From Flavobacteriales bacterium (GTDB lineage Bacteria; Bacteroidota; Bacteroidia; Flavobacteriales; CAJXXR01), in contig JAOAQX010000005.1 of assembly GCA_025210805.1 (NCBI GenBank), positions 62,001-126,000 of the forward strand: a stretch of DNA of 64,000 bases, read 5' to 3'. Below are positions 17,132-25,715 of the stretch, piece after piece. Each line of letters starts with the position of its first letter. Within the stretch, counting starts at the first letter, position 1. Under the pieces are notes generated by a model that made no database searches, was not told the DNA's origin, and saw nothing but the letters and a program-made list of their open reading frames with translations. Made by a program: the position numbers and the translations under genes.

Positions 17132-19324
17132 TTAGTTAAAGAGATTTACTGTACCTCTTCTTTTATATCCATTTTGTAATTCAACAACATAATAGTAAAT
17201 TCCTGAATCTAAAGAATCACCATTTTGATTAGTTCCATCCCAACAAGTTGAGGTATTATCTGTTGTACAATTTTCATAGTTATTATCTCTGAAAACTTGT
17301 TTCCCCCATCTATCATAAATCGTCAATACAATATTCTTATTGTTGTAAGGTTCAATGAGGAAGAAGTCATTTTCTCCATCTTTGTTAGGTGAAAATGCAT
17401 TTGGAGGAGAAACAACTCTAGGTCCTACATTTACGATCTTTAAGTTTTCAGATTCACAGTAAACATTTGTTGCTGTCTGAATGATTTTATAGTCTCCTTC
17501 TGATAGGAAAGTATATTCAAATGTCAGAGTTGTGTCATAAGTGTATACTGGCTGGTTTGATCCTGTAGGAGGAATGATTTTATATTTAATATCATAACCA
17601 TGATCTTCACCTGTTTCAATTTCCACTGTTTCTTCAAGAGAAACTTTTGTTTCAGAAATGTTGTACTCTACTTCTGGTATTTTGTATGTAGTGATGAAAT
17701 TCGGTTCAAAATCTTCTGAAGTACAACCATTAGTTTTATCTGTAATATGAAGTCGGATATCAAAAGTTCCTATTTTATTTTCTGCAAAATAGTATTTCAC
17801 TTCTTGTTGTTCAAATTTTTGCCCATCAATTGTCCATACGTATTTGTAGTTAGGATTAATTACAGATGGCTTAAAGGTTACTTCATCAGGAAGACAAACA
17901 AATTCTGGACCTTCAATTTGTGCCAAATCATCTGCTGTGATGGTAATTTGGGTTGTAGTTTGTGTTTGACATTCTTTATACGTTGTATATAATGTAATGG
18001 TGTGAGTTCCTGTTTGATTAAATTCTATTCCACTAACATATTTTCCACTAGCATTTTGTTGTGTAGCTGCAGGACCAAAGTTCCATTCGTATGTTAGGTT
18101 TGATTGTCCTGAAGTAGTAACTGCATTAAAGTTGAAGTTATTCATAGATAAACATTGCGAAGGCTCATTCACATTTATTGAACTTTCAACTGGAGCTTCT
18201 AGCTTAATAGGAAGAATGGTGGTATCATTACAGTTTGGATTATCTGAGAAAGAGACTAACTTAACATTATAAGTTCCGAAGTCAGGGAAAGTATGTGTTG
18301 GAGCGATGTCTGTAGTTGTATCTCCGTCGTCGAATACCCAAACATAATTATCTGCATTAATACTGTTGTTTGCAAAGTTTACAGTTGTGTCTCCACAATT
18401 AATTGCTTCAACACCTCCAATTACTCCAGGGATTGCAACGTTGATATTACAATCGGCAACAAGATAACGATAAACTCTTTGAACATATCCTACGGTATCG
18501 TTGTTCGCATCTACTTGGTAAGCAATAGTACCTGCCATAAATTTTCCAGTTTCTGTAGGAGTTCCTTGCCACAGCCCAGTGAAAGTATTGTGAGTCATTG
18601 GCGGATTAGAACCAATAGGGTATGCTGCGGTGTAACCAGGAAGAAAGTTCATGGTATCTACGTAAGGTGGCATTCCTCCATCGTCATCTAAAGGGTGATA
18701 ATAATTATATCTAAAAGCAAATGCTCCTTCACCGGTATTGTCACCTGAAGGGTCACTTACAGATAAGTCTGCAATTGAATTTGCGTATTCACAAAAGAAT
18801 GTAGGAGGTGCATTGTTAAAACGTGGACTGTCGTCACAAGAATTAAAAGATGTTTTAGGAATCTTAGTTACACAAGCAAAACCTGTACTACTTGGGTTTT
18901 GAATATTTGTAATATCAGCTGATAATGCAGAACTACTATATGATAAAAGTATTCCGTGCGTAGAAGTAGGCAATAGGACGTCTTCAATCACATAAGCACC
19001 TCTTTGAACACAAACAGTAGGGAATTCTACACATTCATCAACTTGAGAGAAATCGATATCTTGGATTTCATCAACATCTTTACTAAATGTCCATACTTGT
19101 GAAGGATTTGGTCCGAGTTTTACGGCTCTAAGATTAATGGAAAAAAAATCTACAGATCCTGGGCTACAATCTTTATACATGATTGCAGTAACGGTGTATT
19201 TTCTATTAGAACCTTGTACTCCTGTACATTCATAATATACTTCACCACCCAAAATATGAGATGCTTCTACATGCCCAGAAAAAATGAAAAGAAATAGAAT
19301 AAAAAGTGAAATAAACTTTTTCAT
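17132..19324 (-). CDS. PKD-domain surface protein with T9SS type B sorting domain (copy 2)
   Basis: A 730-residue protein when started at the ATG at 19324; a longer frame from 19390 would place 22 residues before the signal peptide and is rejected. The signal peptide ends near HVEASHILGG. Domain order is the same as in copy 1: Cys-containing N-terminal domain, PKD (FDDGDTTTD, THTFPDFGTYNVKL), two Ig/PKD-like repeats, and a type B sorting domain (PNAFSPNKDGENDFF, TIYDRWGKQVF, TCWDG, GTVNLFN). By eye most aligned residues are identical to copy 1 along the full length, so this is a recent tandem duplication. Each copy has its own terminator, so they can be expressed separately. Confidence 0.88.
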   Translation of the reverse strand: MKKFISLFILFLFIFSGHVEASHILGGEVYYECTGVQGSNRKYTVTAIMYKDCSPGSVDFFSINLRAVKLGPNPSQVWTFSKDVDEIQDIDFSQVDECVEFPTVCVQRGAYVIEDVLLPTSTHGILLSYSSSALSADITNIQNPSSTGFACVTKIPKTSFNSCDDSPRFNNAPPTFFCEYANSIADLSVSDPSGDNTGEGAFAFRYNYYHPLDDDGGMPPYVDTMNFLPGYTAAYPIGSNPPMTHNTFTGLWQGTPTETGKFMAGTIAYQVDANNDTVGYVQRVYRYLVADCNINVAIPGVIGGVEAINCGDTTVNFANNSINADNYVWVFDDGDTTTDIAPTHTFPDFGTYNVKLVSFSDNPNCNDTTILPIKLEAPVESSINVNEPSQCLSMNNFNFNAVTTSGQSNLTYEWNFGPAATQQNASGKYVSGIEFNQTGTHTITLYTTYKECQTQTTTQITITADDLAQIEGPEFVCLPDEVTFKPSVINPNYKYVWTIDGQKFEQQEVKYYFAENKIGTFDIRLHITDKTNGCTSEDFEPNFITTYKIPEVEYNISETKVSLEETVEIETGEDHGYDIKYKIIPPTGSNQPVYTYDTTLTFEYTFLSEGDYKIIQTATNVYCESENLKIVNVGPRVVSPPNAFSPNKDGENDFFLIEPYNNKNIVLTIYDRWGKQVFRDNNYENCTTDNTSTCWDGTNQNGDSLDSGIYYYVVELQNGYKRRGTVNLFN

Positions 19325-19664
19325 ACTTAAAAAATTAGTTAATGTCAATAAAAGACTGAGAGTGAAAAAATATTCTTCTCTGCATAACAAATTTAAAAAA
19401 TGTCTTTAGAATACCCATAAAACCTCTTGGACAAAATTGTGGATGATGAGTTATTGAGTTCTAACCATTTGTTTTTTAAGTGATTTTGGTATTGTTTTTT
19501 TGGGTGGAACTATAAGTAATAAGTGAAGGATTTTTTATTAAAACACTTCAAAAGAGCTTTTGAAGGTTCAAAATGGTTAGGTATTTAGGGTAATTTTTTT
19601 ATGATAATCATTAAAAAAGGCTTTCTGAATGATTCGAAAAGCCTTTTTTAATTTTTGAAAAATG
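19325..19664. other. Intergenic region upstream of PKD copy 2
   Basis: These 340 bases hold the upstream region of the 17132-19324 gene and, at 19611-19651, the terminator of the next minus-strand gene. No other gene or repeat is visible. Confidence 0.55.
19611..19651 (-). terminator. Intrinsic terminator after the 481-residue conserved protein
   Basis: TTAAAAAAGGCTTT pairs with AAAAGCCTTTTTTAA across a 12-base loop. On the minus strand it follows the stop at 19665 by 13 bases and ends in T6. Confidence 0.85.
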
Positions 19665-21110
19665 TTATTTTTCTTCGGTTACAATTTCATCTAGCGGATG
19701 ATCACAAACATAGCCAAAAAGACATTTATCTTTTATAATATTATCTACATATTTCGGAATCATATCTTCCCAACCAGGTTCATTGTTTCTGATCATCGAA
19801 AGTACTTTTCTGGAGAAGATATGTAGAATATCTTGATCAAAATTCTCGATATCAGCAATTCTTTTGTTGTAAACAAAATAGTCATAAAGCGGTCTGTATC
19901 TTGGATGAATATCTAAGTTTTGTGTTGTGAAAAGCTCACCTGTTTTTGGATCTCTAAATGGGTAGAGATATACTTTAAGATCTCTATTAAACATTCTTCC
20001 GAATCCTTCCAAGAGTCCACCAGAAAGGTTGGTGTAGAATTTCTCATTGAAAACATCTTGGAGATTAGGTACTCCAAGTATTACGCCCATTCTTTTCTTT
20101 GTAAATGCTGAAAAATAATCGAGTAGTTTATAGTAGCGTTGATAATTTGAAATCATCACAGTTTGACCTAAAGAACAGAGTATTTTTGCTCTATCTAAAA
20201 AGTCCTGTTCATTTATATCTCCTTCTGCTCTAAGGTTATTCAAGGTAATTTCAAAGAGTACAACAAGTTTTTTCTTTTCTACTTTAGGGTCATTCACAAA
20301 CATTCTATACCCCTTTTTGATCATGTCGATATTCACTTTAGTAACAGGTCTAAAAGACCCTCTAATGGTTAGGATATTCTTTTTGTAAAGTAAATCTGAG
20401 GGTTGAATATTATTTCCGTCGGGACCGAAGATAACCGCATCGGTCATTCCGTTCTTGACTAAAAATAAACTCAAAAGTCTGTTGTCAACTTCTTTAAAGC
20501 AAGGTCCATTCATCTGGATCATGTCAATTTCCACTTGATCTCTTGTGAGGTTGTCATACAAACTTTTGATAAGTTCTTTTGGTTTATCTGCAAGATACAT
20601 ACAACCATACATCAAATTTACCCCTAAAACTCCTACGGTTTCCTGTTGTAATTTAGCATCAGACTCGTGAAGTTTTAAGTGAATGATTACTTCGTTTGGC
20701 GGTTCATTGATATCTGATAGAAATTTAACGCCCATCCAACCATGACCTTTGATTGTTTTAGAAAAATTGATAGTGGCTATGGTGTTTCCATAGGCAAAAA
20801 AACGTTTGTTAGGATGTTTTTCTCTCTCAAGTCTTACTTGAATCAATCCATATTCGTGCTCAATCATTTTTTTGAGACGAGATTCACAAACATACCTTCC
20901 TGAGTGTTCTTTTCCATAGATTGCATCGCTAAAATCTTTGTCATAGGCAGACATTGCTTTGGCAATAGTACCAGATGCTGCTCCAGCTCTAAAGAAGTGT
21001 CTTACAACTTCTTGTCCTGCGCCTATTTCTGCAAATGTTCCATAGATATCTGGATCTAGGTTTATTTGAAGTGCTTTTTGGTCTGGTCTTAATGTAGAAA
21101 AATTAGCCAT
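19665..21110 (-). CDS. Large conserved Bacteroidota protein of unknown function
   Basis: From the ATG at 21110 the protein has 481 residues and starts MANFSTLRPDQKALQINLDP; the longer frame to 21197 adds 29 unlikely residues. I recognise it as a very well conserved, soluble Bacteroidota protein (IYGTFAEIGAGQEVVRHFFRAG near the N-terminus) without an established role. In databases such proteins carry varied names, including nicotinate-nucleotide adenylyltransferase, which I regard as unproven: no HxGH nucleotidyl-transferase motif is visible. There are no signal peptide, membrane helix or repeats. It stands alone with its own terminator and is divergent from the metallo-hydrolase at 21287. Confidence 0.6.
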   Translation of the reverse strand: MANFSTLRPDQKALQINLDPDIYGTFAEIGAGQEVVRHFFRAGAASGTIAKAMSAYDKDFSDAIYGKEHSGRYVCESRLKKMIEHEYGLIQVRLEREKHPNKRFFAYGNTIATINFSKTIKGHGWMGVKFLSDINEPPNEVIIHLKLHESDAKLQQETVGVLGVNLMYGCMYLADKPKELIKSLYDNLTRDQVEIDMIQMNGPCFKEVDNRLLSLFLVKNGMTDAVIFGPDGNNIQPSDLLYKKNILTIRGSFRPVTKVNIDMIKKGYRMFVNDPKVEKKKLVVLFEITLNNLRAEGDINEQDFLDRAKILCSLGQTVMISNYQRYYKLLDYFSAFTKKRMGVILGVPNLQDVFNEKFYTNLSGGLLEGFGRMFNRDLKVYLYPFRDPKTGELFTTQNLDIHPRYRPLYDYFVYNKRIADIENFDQDILHIFSRKVLSMIRNNEPGWEDMIPKYVDNIIKDKCLFGYVCDHPLDEIVTEEK

Positions 21111-21286
21111 TATACAGTCTATTTTGAAAGGGTTGTTTCTAAAACAAATGTAAGAAGAATTGGTAGGTGTAGAAATGTATTTTTGCAAAAAAAACATTAA
21201 AATTATGTTTCGTAATATTGTTTGGAATTGAATAAAATAATCTCTTATTATTTATTCAGTTACCATAGCAAGAAAACATCAAGGAA

Positions 21287-22051
21287 ATGAAAGTAACATT
21301 TTTAGGAACAGGTACATCTCAAGGGGTGCCTGTAATAGCATGTAGTTGTGGAGTGTGTAAGTCTTTAGATATTAAAGATCAACGATTGAGAAGTTCTGTT
21401 ATGATAAGTTATGGGGGACGAAATTATATTATTGATTCTGGTCCAGATTTTAGACAGCAGATGCTCAGGGCGAAAGTTCAAAATATTGAGGCAATAGTTT
21501 ATACTCATGAACATAAAGACCATATTGCAGGAATGGATGATGTGCGGGCATTTAATTTTAAACATCAAAAAAATATGCCTCTTTATGTTTCTGATCTTGT
21601 TGAAAAGGCTTTAAAAAGAGAGTTTCCTTATTGTTTTTCTGAAAACAAGTATCCTGGTGTTCCAGAGATAGTATTAAAAAATATACAGGCTGCATCTTCA
21701 TTTTTTTTGGGTGAAAAAGAATGGATTCCAATTGAAGTAATGCATTATAAATTACCTGTTTTAGCATTCCGAATTGATGATTTTGCATATATAACAGATG
21801 CTAATTATATTTCTGAGAAAGAACTTAAAAAACTAAAAGGGGTAAAAACCTTGGTGATAAATGCGCTAAGGCGTGAAGAACATATTTCACATTTTACTCT
21901 TAATCAAGCGATAGAAAAATCAAGGGAAATAGGAGCTGAAAGAGTATATTTTACTCATATTAGTCATCTACTAGGTAAGCACAATGAAGTCTTAAAGGAG
22001 TTACCTGAAGGCTTTACACTTGCCTACGATGGTTTAGAAATTAGTGTATAA
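21287..22051 (+). CDS. MBL-fold metallo-hydrolase (PhnP-like)
   Basis: A 254-residue metallo-beta-lactamase-fold enzyme. The metal motif THEHKDHIAGMDD (HxHxDH) is at about residues 71-83 and is followed by later ligands near DANYIS and THISHLLG. The N-terminal GTGTSQGVPVIACSCGVCKS, with three cysteines, matches the structural zinc loop of PhnP-type phosphodiesterases, which hydrolyse cyclic phosphate esters. The Bacteroidota members are not part of phn operons, so the natural substrate is unknown. Nothing here suggests phosphonate genes nearby. Confidence 0.82.
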   Translation: MKVTFLGTGTSQGVPVIACSCGVCKSLDIKDQRLRSSVMISYGGRNYIIDSGPDFRQQMLRAKVQNIEAIVYTHEHKDHIAGMDDVRAFNFKHQKNMPLYVSDLVEKALKREFPYCFSENKYPGVPEIVLKNIQAASSFFLGEKEWIPIEVMHYKLPVLAFRIDDFAYITDANYISEKELKKLKGVKTLVINALRREEHISHFTLNQAIEKSREIGAERVYFTHISHLLGKHNEVLKELPEGFTLAYDGLEISV

Positions 22052-22092
22052 CTAAGGTATCAAACATCGAAAATAACGAATGTTTTGAATTG

Positions 22093-22126
22093 TTTGAGTT
22101 AAGTAAAACAATTAACTATCTTTGCT
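22093..22126 (+). promoter_or_regulatory. Candidate Bacteroidota-type promoter for the glycosyltransferase cluster
   Basis: TATCTTTG at 22118-22125 matches the Bacteroidota -7 box TAnnTTTG, with a TTTG at 22093-22096 about 21 bases upstream as a -33 box. The first gene starts about 80 bases downstream. The call rests on motif match alone. Confidence 0.5.
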
Positions 22127-22207
22127 TTTTTAAAAGAAGGGAAATAGTTGTATTAAATTTAAACCTTAATTCAATTAAAGAGAGCGTTACAATTATAAAA
22201 TAATGAT

Positions 22208-23131
22208 ATGGATATTAGTGTTGTTGTTCCTGTTTACAATGGTGAAAAAACAATTCCTGTATTAGTAGAGCAAGTTGCTAATGAGTTGAATAAACTTGAT
22301 TTGAAGTTTGAAATCATACTTGTTGATGATCGAGGTCCTGATAATTCATGGCAGGTGATAGATCAAATTTGTGAAGAGTATAGCTATGTAAAAGGAGTTC
22401 AGTTAAGTCGAAATTTTGGACAGCACCCAGCAATATCTGCAGGTTTAACTTATTGTGAAGGAACTTATATTGTGGTAATGGATTGTGATTTACAAGACAG
22501 ACCTGATCAGATTCCTAAGCTCTATAAACATATTACAAACACCAATAAGGATATCGTACTTGCGCAAAGAGTACAAAGGCAAGATAAGTTTTTTAAACGA
22601 ATGTCCTCAAAATATTTTTATCTAGCTTTAAGTTATTTTACAAATACCAATCAGGATGCTTCTGTAGCTAATTTTGGGATTTATAAGAGAAAAGCGATTG
22701 AAGAAGTGATTAAAATGGGAGACCAAGTAAAATTTTTCCCTTTATTTATTCGTTGGGTTGGTTTTGAAATAGATTATTTAGAAGTTGAGCATTCCTCAAG
22801 AGAAGAAGGGAAATCTAATTATACCTTTAGAAAATTATGGAATTTAGCTTTAGATAATATTATTTCTTTCTCTAACAAACCGCTCTATATGACAGTCAAT
22901 GTAGGTCTATTTGTTACATTTTTATCTTTTCTTGGAATGATTATTATTTTTGCGAAATATGCATTAGGAGAAATAGAAGTGTTGGGCTATACGTCTTTGA
23001 TGGTAACTATTTCATTCTTCCTAGGTATTATCATTTTTATATTGGGGATTATAGGGATATATATCGCTAAGATATTTGACCAAGTTAAGGGGAGGCAAGT
23101 GTATATTGTTAAAGAAGAAAAAAACATCTAG
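22208..23131 (+). CDS. Family 2 glycosyltransferase, polyprenyl-phosphate type (ArnC/GtrB/DPM1-like)
   Basis: A 307-residue protein with a GT-A domain (SVVVPVYNGEKT; VDDRGPDNSW; the metal-binding DCDLQDRPDQIP) and two hydrophobic helices near residues 230-295, as in ArnC, GtrB and dolichol-phosphate mannose synthases. Such enzymes load a sugar from a nucleotide donor onto undecaprenyl phosphate on the cytoplasmic face. The HSSREEGKSNYTF segment before the helices is a family hallmark. The gene is followed one base later by the formyltransferase-like gene and then by a polytopic membrane protein, suggesting a lipid-linked sugar pathway. The sugar is not predictable. Confidence 0.85.
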   Translation: MDISVVVPVYNGEKTIPVLVEQVANELNKLDLKFEIILVDDRGPDNSWQVIDQICEEYSYVKGVQLSRNFGQHPAISAGLTYCEGTYIVVMDCDLQDRPDQIPKLYKHITNTNKDIVLAQRVQRQDKFFKRMSSKYFYLALSYFTNTNQDASVANFGIYKRKAIEEVIKMGDQVKFFPLFIRWVGFEIDYLEVEHSSREEGKSNYTFRKLWNLALDNIISFSNKPLYMTVNVGLFVTFLSFLGMIIIFAKYALGEIEVLGYTSLMVTISFFLGIIIFILGIIGIYIAKIFDQVKGRQVYIVKEEKNI

Positions 23132-23132
23132 T

Positions 23133-24020
23133 ATGCTTACTTTATTTTTAATGACAGAAAAAGGATATGCAGTCCTGAAAGGAATAATAGAAGAGAATCT
23201 ACAAGGCTTGGTGGACTTTGTAGTTGTTGGGGAAGATAAAAATATTCAAGATGATTATTCATTAGAAATCAGGAAGCTTTGTAGAAATTACGATATTAAA
23301 AATTTTTCAAGAAGAGAGCAATTTTCAATAACCTCAGCTTATAGTATCGCAGTCTCTTGGCGATGGATGATAAAACTTAATGACTCTAAATTAATTGTTC
23401 TTCATGATTCAATACTTCCTAAATACCGTGGTTTTGCACCTTTGGTCAATATGCTTATAAAAGGTGAAGAAAAAATTGGAGTAACAGCTTTATTCGCTTC
23501 TGATTTTTACGATGAGGGAGACATAATTGCTTTTGGTTCTGTAAAAGTTGAGCATCCTATTCGGATTAATGAAGCCATAAAAAAGGTGGGTAAAATTTAT
23601 ATCCAGCTTGTGATAGAGATTCTCCATCAACTAAAAAATGGTACAAAACTTATTGCCACACCTCAAAATCATGAGGATGCAACTTATAGCCTTTGGAGAG
23701 ATGAAAATGATTATTTTATTGATTGGGATCAAGATGTTCATACAATATTAAGAACCATTTATGCATTAGGAACACCATATATGGGAGCAGCTGCTTACCT
23801 AAATGGTGAGAAAATTAGAATCATTGATGCCGAAATTATCCCTGAGTTAAAAGTTGAAAATCGTGATGTAGGTAAGGTTATCATGATAAGGGATGGGCAA
23901 CCAGTAGTAGTATGTGGTTCTGGTCTTTTGATGATAAAGGAGGCACACTATGATAGTAGTACACGTGATGTTATTCCTTTGCAAAAATTTAGATCTAGGT
24001 TTACAAGTATCAGAAATTAA
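23133..24020 (+). CDS. Formyltransferase-family protein (methionyl-tRNA/sugar N-formyltransferase-like)
   Basis: The ATG at 23133, one base after the glycosyltransferase stop, gives 295 residues; the upstream in-frame ATG at 23076 lies inside the previous gene and adds 19 basic residues. The Rossmann-like formyltransferase core shows LHDSILPKYRGFAP (90-103), with catalytic-type His91 and Asp127 in DEGDII. The usual Asn two residues before the His is Val89. A C-terminal OB-like domain (VGKVIMIRDGQPVVV, about 245-285) is of the Fmt_C type. Because it sits between a polyprenyl-phosphate glycosyltransferase and a membrane protein, the acceptor is more likely an amino sugar than Met-tRNA. That role is an inference. 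Confidence 0.72.
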   Translation: MLTLFLMTEKGYAVLKGIIEENLQGLVDFVVVGEDKNIQDDYSLEIRKLCRNYDIKNFSRREQFSITSAYSIAVSWRWMIKLNDSKLIVLHDSILPKYRGFAPLVNMLIKGEEKIGVTALFASDFYDEGDIIAFGSVKVEHPIRINEAIKKVGKIYIQLVIEILHQLKNGTKLIATPQNHEDATYSLWRDENDYFIDWDQDVHTILRTIYALGTPYMGAAAYLNGEKIRIIDAEIIPELKVENRDVGKVIMIRDGQPVVVCGSGLLMIKEAHYDSSTRDVIPLQKFRSRFTSIRN

Positions 24021-24038
24021 CATTTTAGTTATACTATA

Positions 24039-25715
24039 ATGAGGAGCAAGTATTTATTCTTATTAGAAAAGAAAAATTATTTATTCTTAGCTTTTGTTTT
24101 ACTTTATTTTCTGCCTTCATTTTTTTTAGGTGAAGATTCCAAGATATTGTATTTCGATAATATGGATTCTAATATTGTTTGGCAAAAAATAGCTTTGTCT
24201 CACAAACAATTATTCTTTTCTCCTGGAGAAAAGGTTCCAAATCTTTTAGGTGGAATTCCATTTTCCAGTATCTATTTTAATTTTGACTTATCTACGATAA
24301 TTTTTGCTTCTTTTGGAATGTATTGGGGGTATGTGGTCAATAAAATTCTCATGGTACTCGTGGCTTATTTAGGTATGAATTTATTACTTTCAAAAAACCT
24401 AAAAGTAAAAAACGAGTGGATTATTTGGGCCTCCTCTGTTGCCTTTGCTTTGCATCCATTTTGGAGTTTTTCAGCACATGTTGCTGGAATTCCACTTGTT
24501 ATTTCTGGTTTTTGGAGTATAATTACAGGGAATAAAAGATGGTACCAATGGGCATTTATAGTTTTGTATGGTTTGTATTCCAATCTATTAATCCCAGGAC
24601 TCTTTGTTATTCTTATCTTGACCATTTTGTGGCTTTTTTATTCTTTTAAGAAAAAAAAGATTATTTGGAGCGGATTTTGGGCTTTGGCATTACTAAGCTC
24701 TATATACCTTTTAACACATTTCCCTACTTTTTATTCTTTACTAAATGTAGGCTTTATATCTCACCGAGTAGAAATGGTTCCTGTGAATATGAACCTTTTG
24801 GATACTATAAGATTTTTAGCAACCATCATTCTGCGTGGTGATGAAATCGATCAAATAGAAGGGGCAAGTGGGTATTTTTATCTTCCAGGTATTTTAATGA
24901 TTGTTTTATATCTAACTTTAGGGATTCGGAAATGTTGGACTATATTATCCTCATTATTTGCGTATCTAGTGATTTCTTATGGTGTTGTTTTTCTTATTAA
25001 TTGGGAATTTACGGCTTCATTTTACCAGCATTTATATAAAGTATTGCCTGTTGATTGGCTCAGATTACTATGGATACATCCAATTATCTGGATGCTGATT
25101 ATGGCAATTATATTAGATCATTTTATGACTAATAACAAGAAGAAACTATTCAAAATTGGATCATTATTATTCTTGGTGCATTTTGCATTAATCTTATCAT
25201 TCCATCCTCAGTGGACAAATAAAAATAGTTTTTCATTCAATGAAATATATAGTGAAAAAGAGTTTCAAAAGTTTAGTGAAAACTCAAATATCCAGATGAA
25301 AGATAAGAAAGTTCTATGTATTGGGTTTGATCCAAGTGTTGTGCAGTATAATGGATATCATACTGTAGGAGGGTTTGCCGTAAACTATCCTTTGGAGTAT
25401 AAGCATCAATTTAATTTAATCATCAAAGATGAATTAGAGTTTCCTCCAATGAACAATTTCTATTACAATTTCTTTCATAAATGGGGGAATAAATGCTACA
25501 CATTTATCCGCACAGCGAAAAAAAAGGATCAAAATGGTTTAGACTATTATGGTGAAGATTTGAAAATTAATTTCCAAGCTGCAAAAAAAATGGGGGCAGA
25601 TTATGTTTTCTCTAATATTAGAATAGAAAAGAAAGGGCTTTCATTAGTGAAAAAACAACCTTTTGAAAATAATCATTTTATAAAGACATTATTTGTTTAC
25701 AAAATAATGTATTAG
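24039..25715 (+). CDS. Polytopic membrane protein, DUF6044/YfhO-like, putative lipid-linked sugar transferase
   Basis: A 558-residue protein with about 11 hydrophobic helices and a soluble C-terminal part (about residues 405-558). The first loop contains DNMDSNIVWQK, an acidic pair after the first helix, as in GT-C-fold enzymes that use polyprenyl-phosphate sugars. The overall layout and the start FLPSFFLGEDSKILYFDNMD fit the DUF6044 group related to YfhO, assigned from memory. With the preceding glycosyltransferase and formyltransferase-like genes it could transfer the lipid-linked sugar onto a surface polymer on the outer face of the inner membrane. The stop overlaps by four bases the stop of the convergent EI24 gene. 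Confidence 0.65.
   Translation: MRSKYLFLLEKKNYLFLAFVLLYFLPSFFLGEDSKILYFDNMDSNIVWQKIALSHKQLFFSPGEKVPNLLGGIPFSSIYFNFDLSTIIFASFGMYWGYVVNKILMVLVAYLGMNLLLSKNLKVKNEWIIWASSVAFALHPFWSFSAHVAGIPLVISGFWSIITGNKRWYQWAFIVLYGLYSNLLIPGLFVILILTILWLFYSFKKKKIIWSGFWALALLSSIYLLTHFPTFYSLLNVGFISHRVEMVPVNMNLLDTIRFLATIILRGDEIDQIEGASGYFYLPGILMIVLYLTLGIRKCWTILSSLFAYLVISYGVVFLINWEFTASFYQHLYKVLPVDWLRLLWIHPIIWMLIMAIILDHFMTNNKKKLFKIGSLLFLVHFALILSFHPQWTNKNSFSFNEIYSEKEFQKFSENSNIQMKDKKVLCIGFDPSVVQYNGYHTVGGFAVNYPLEYKHQFNLIIKDELEFPPMNNFYYNFFHKWGNKCYTFIRTAKKKDQNGLDYYGEDLKINFQAAKKMGADYVFSNIRIEKKGLSLVKKQPFENNHFIKTLFVYKIMY

Noticed and set aside
19325-19390. Longer start of PKD copy 2 at 19390
   Set aside because: It places 22 residues before a clear signal peptide; copy 1 begins at the equivalent internal methionine.
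23076-23132. ATG at 23076 as start of the formyltransferase-like gene
   Set aside because: It lies inside the glycosyltransferase gene and adds 19 basic residues; the ATG at 23133 is one base after the upstream stop and starts directly with the domain.
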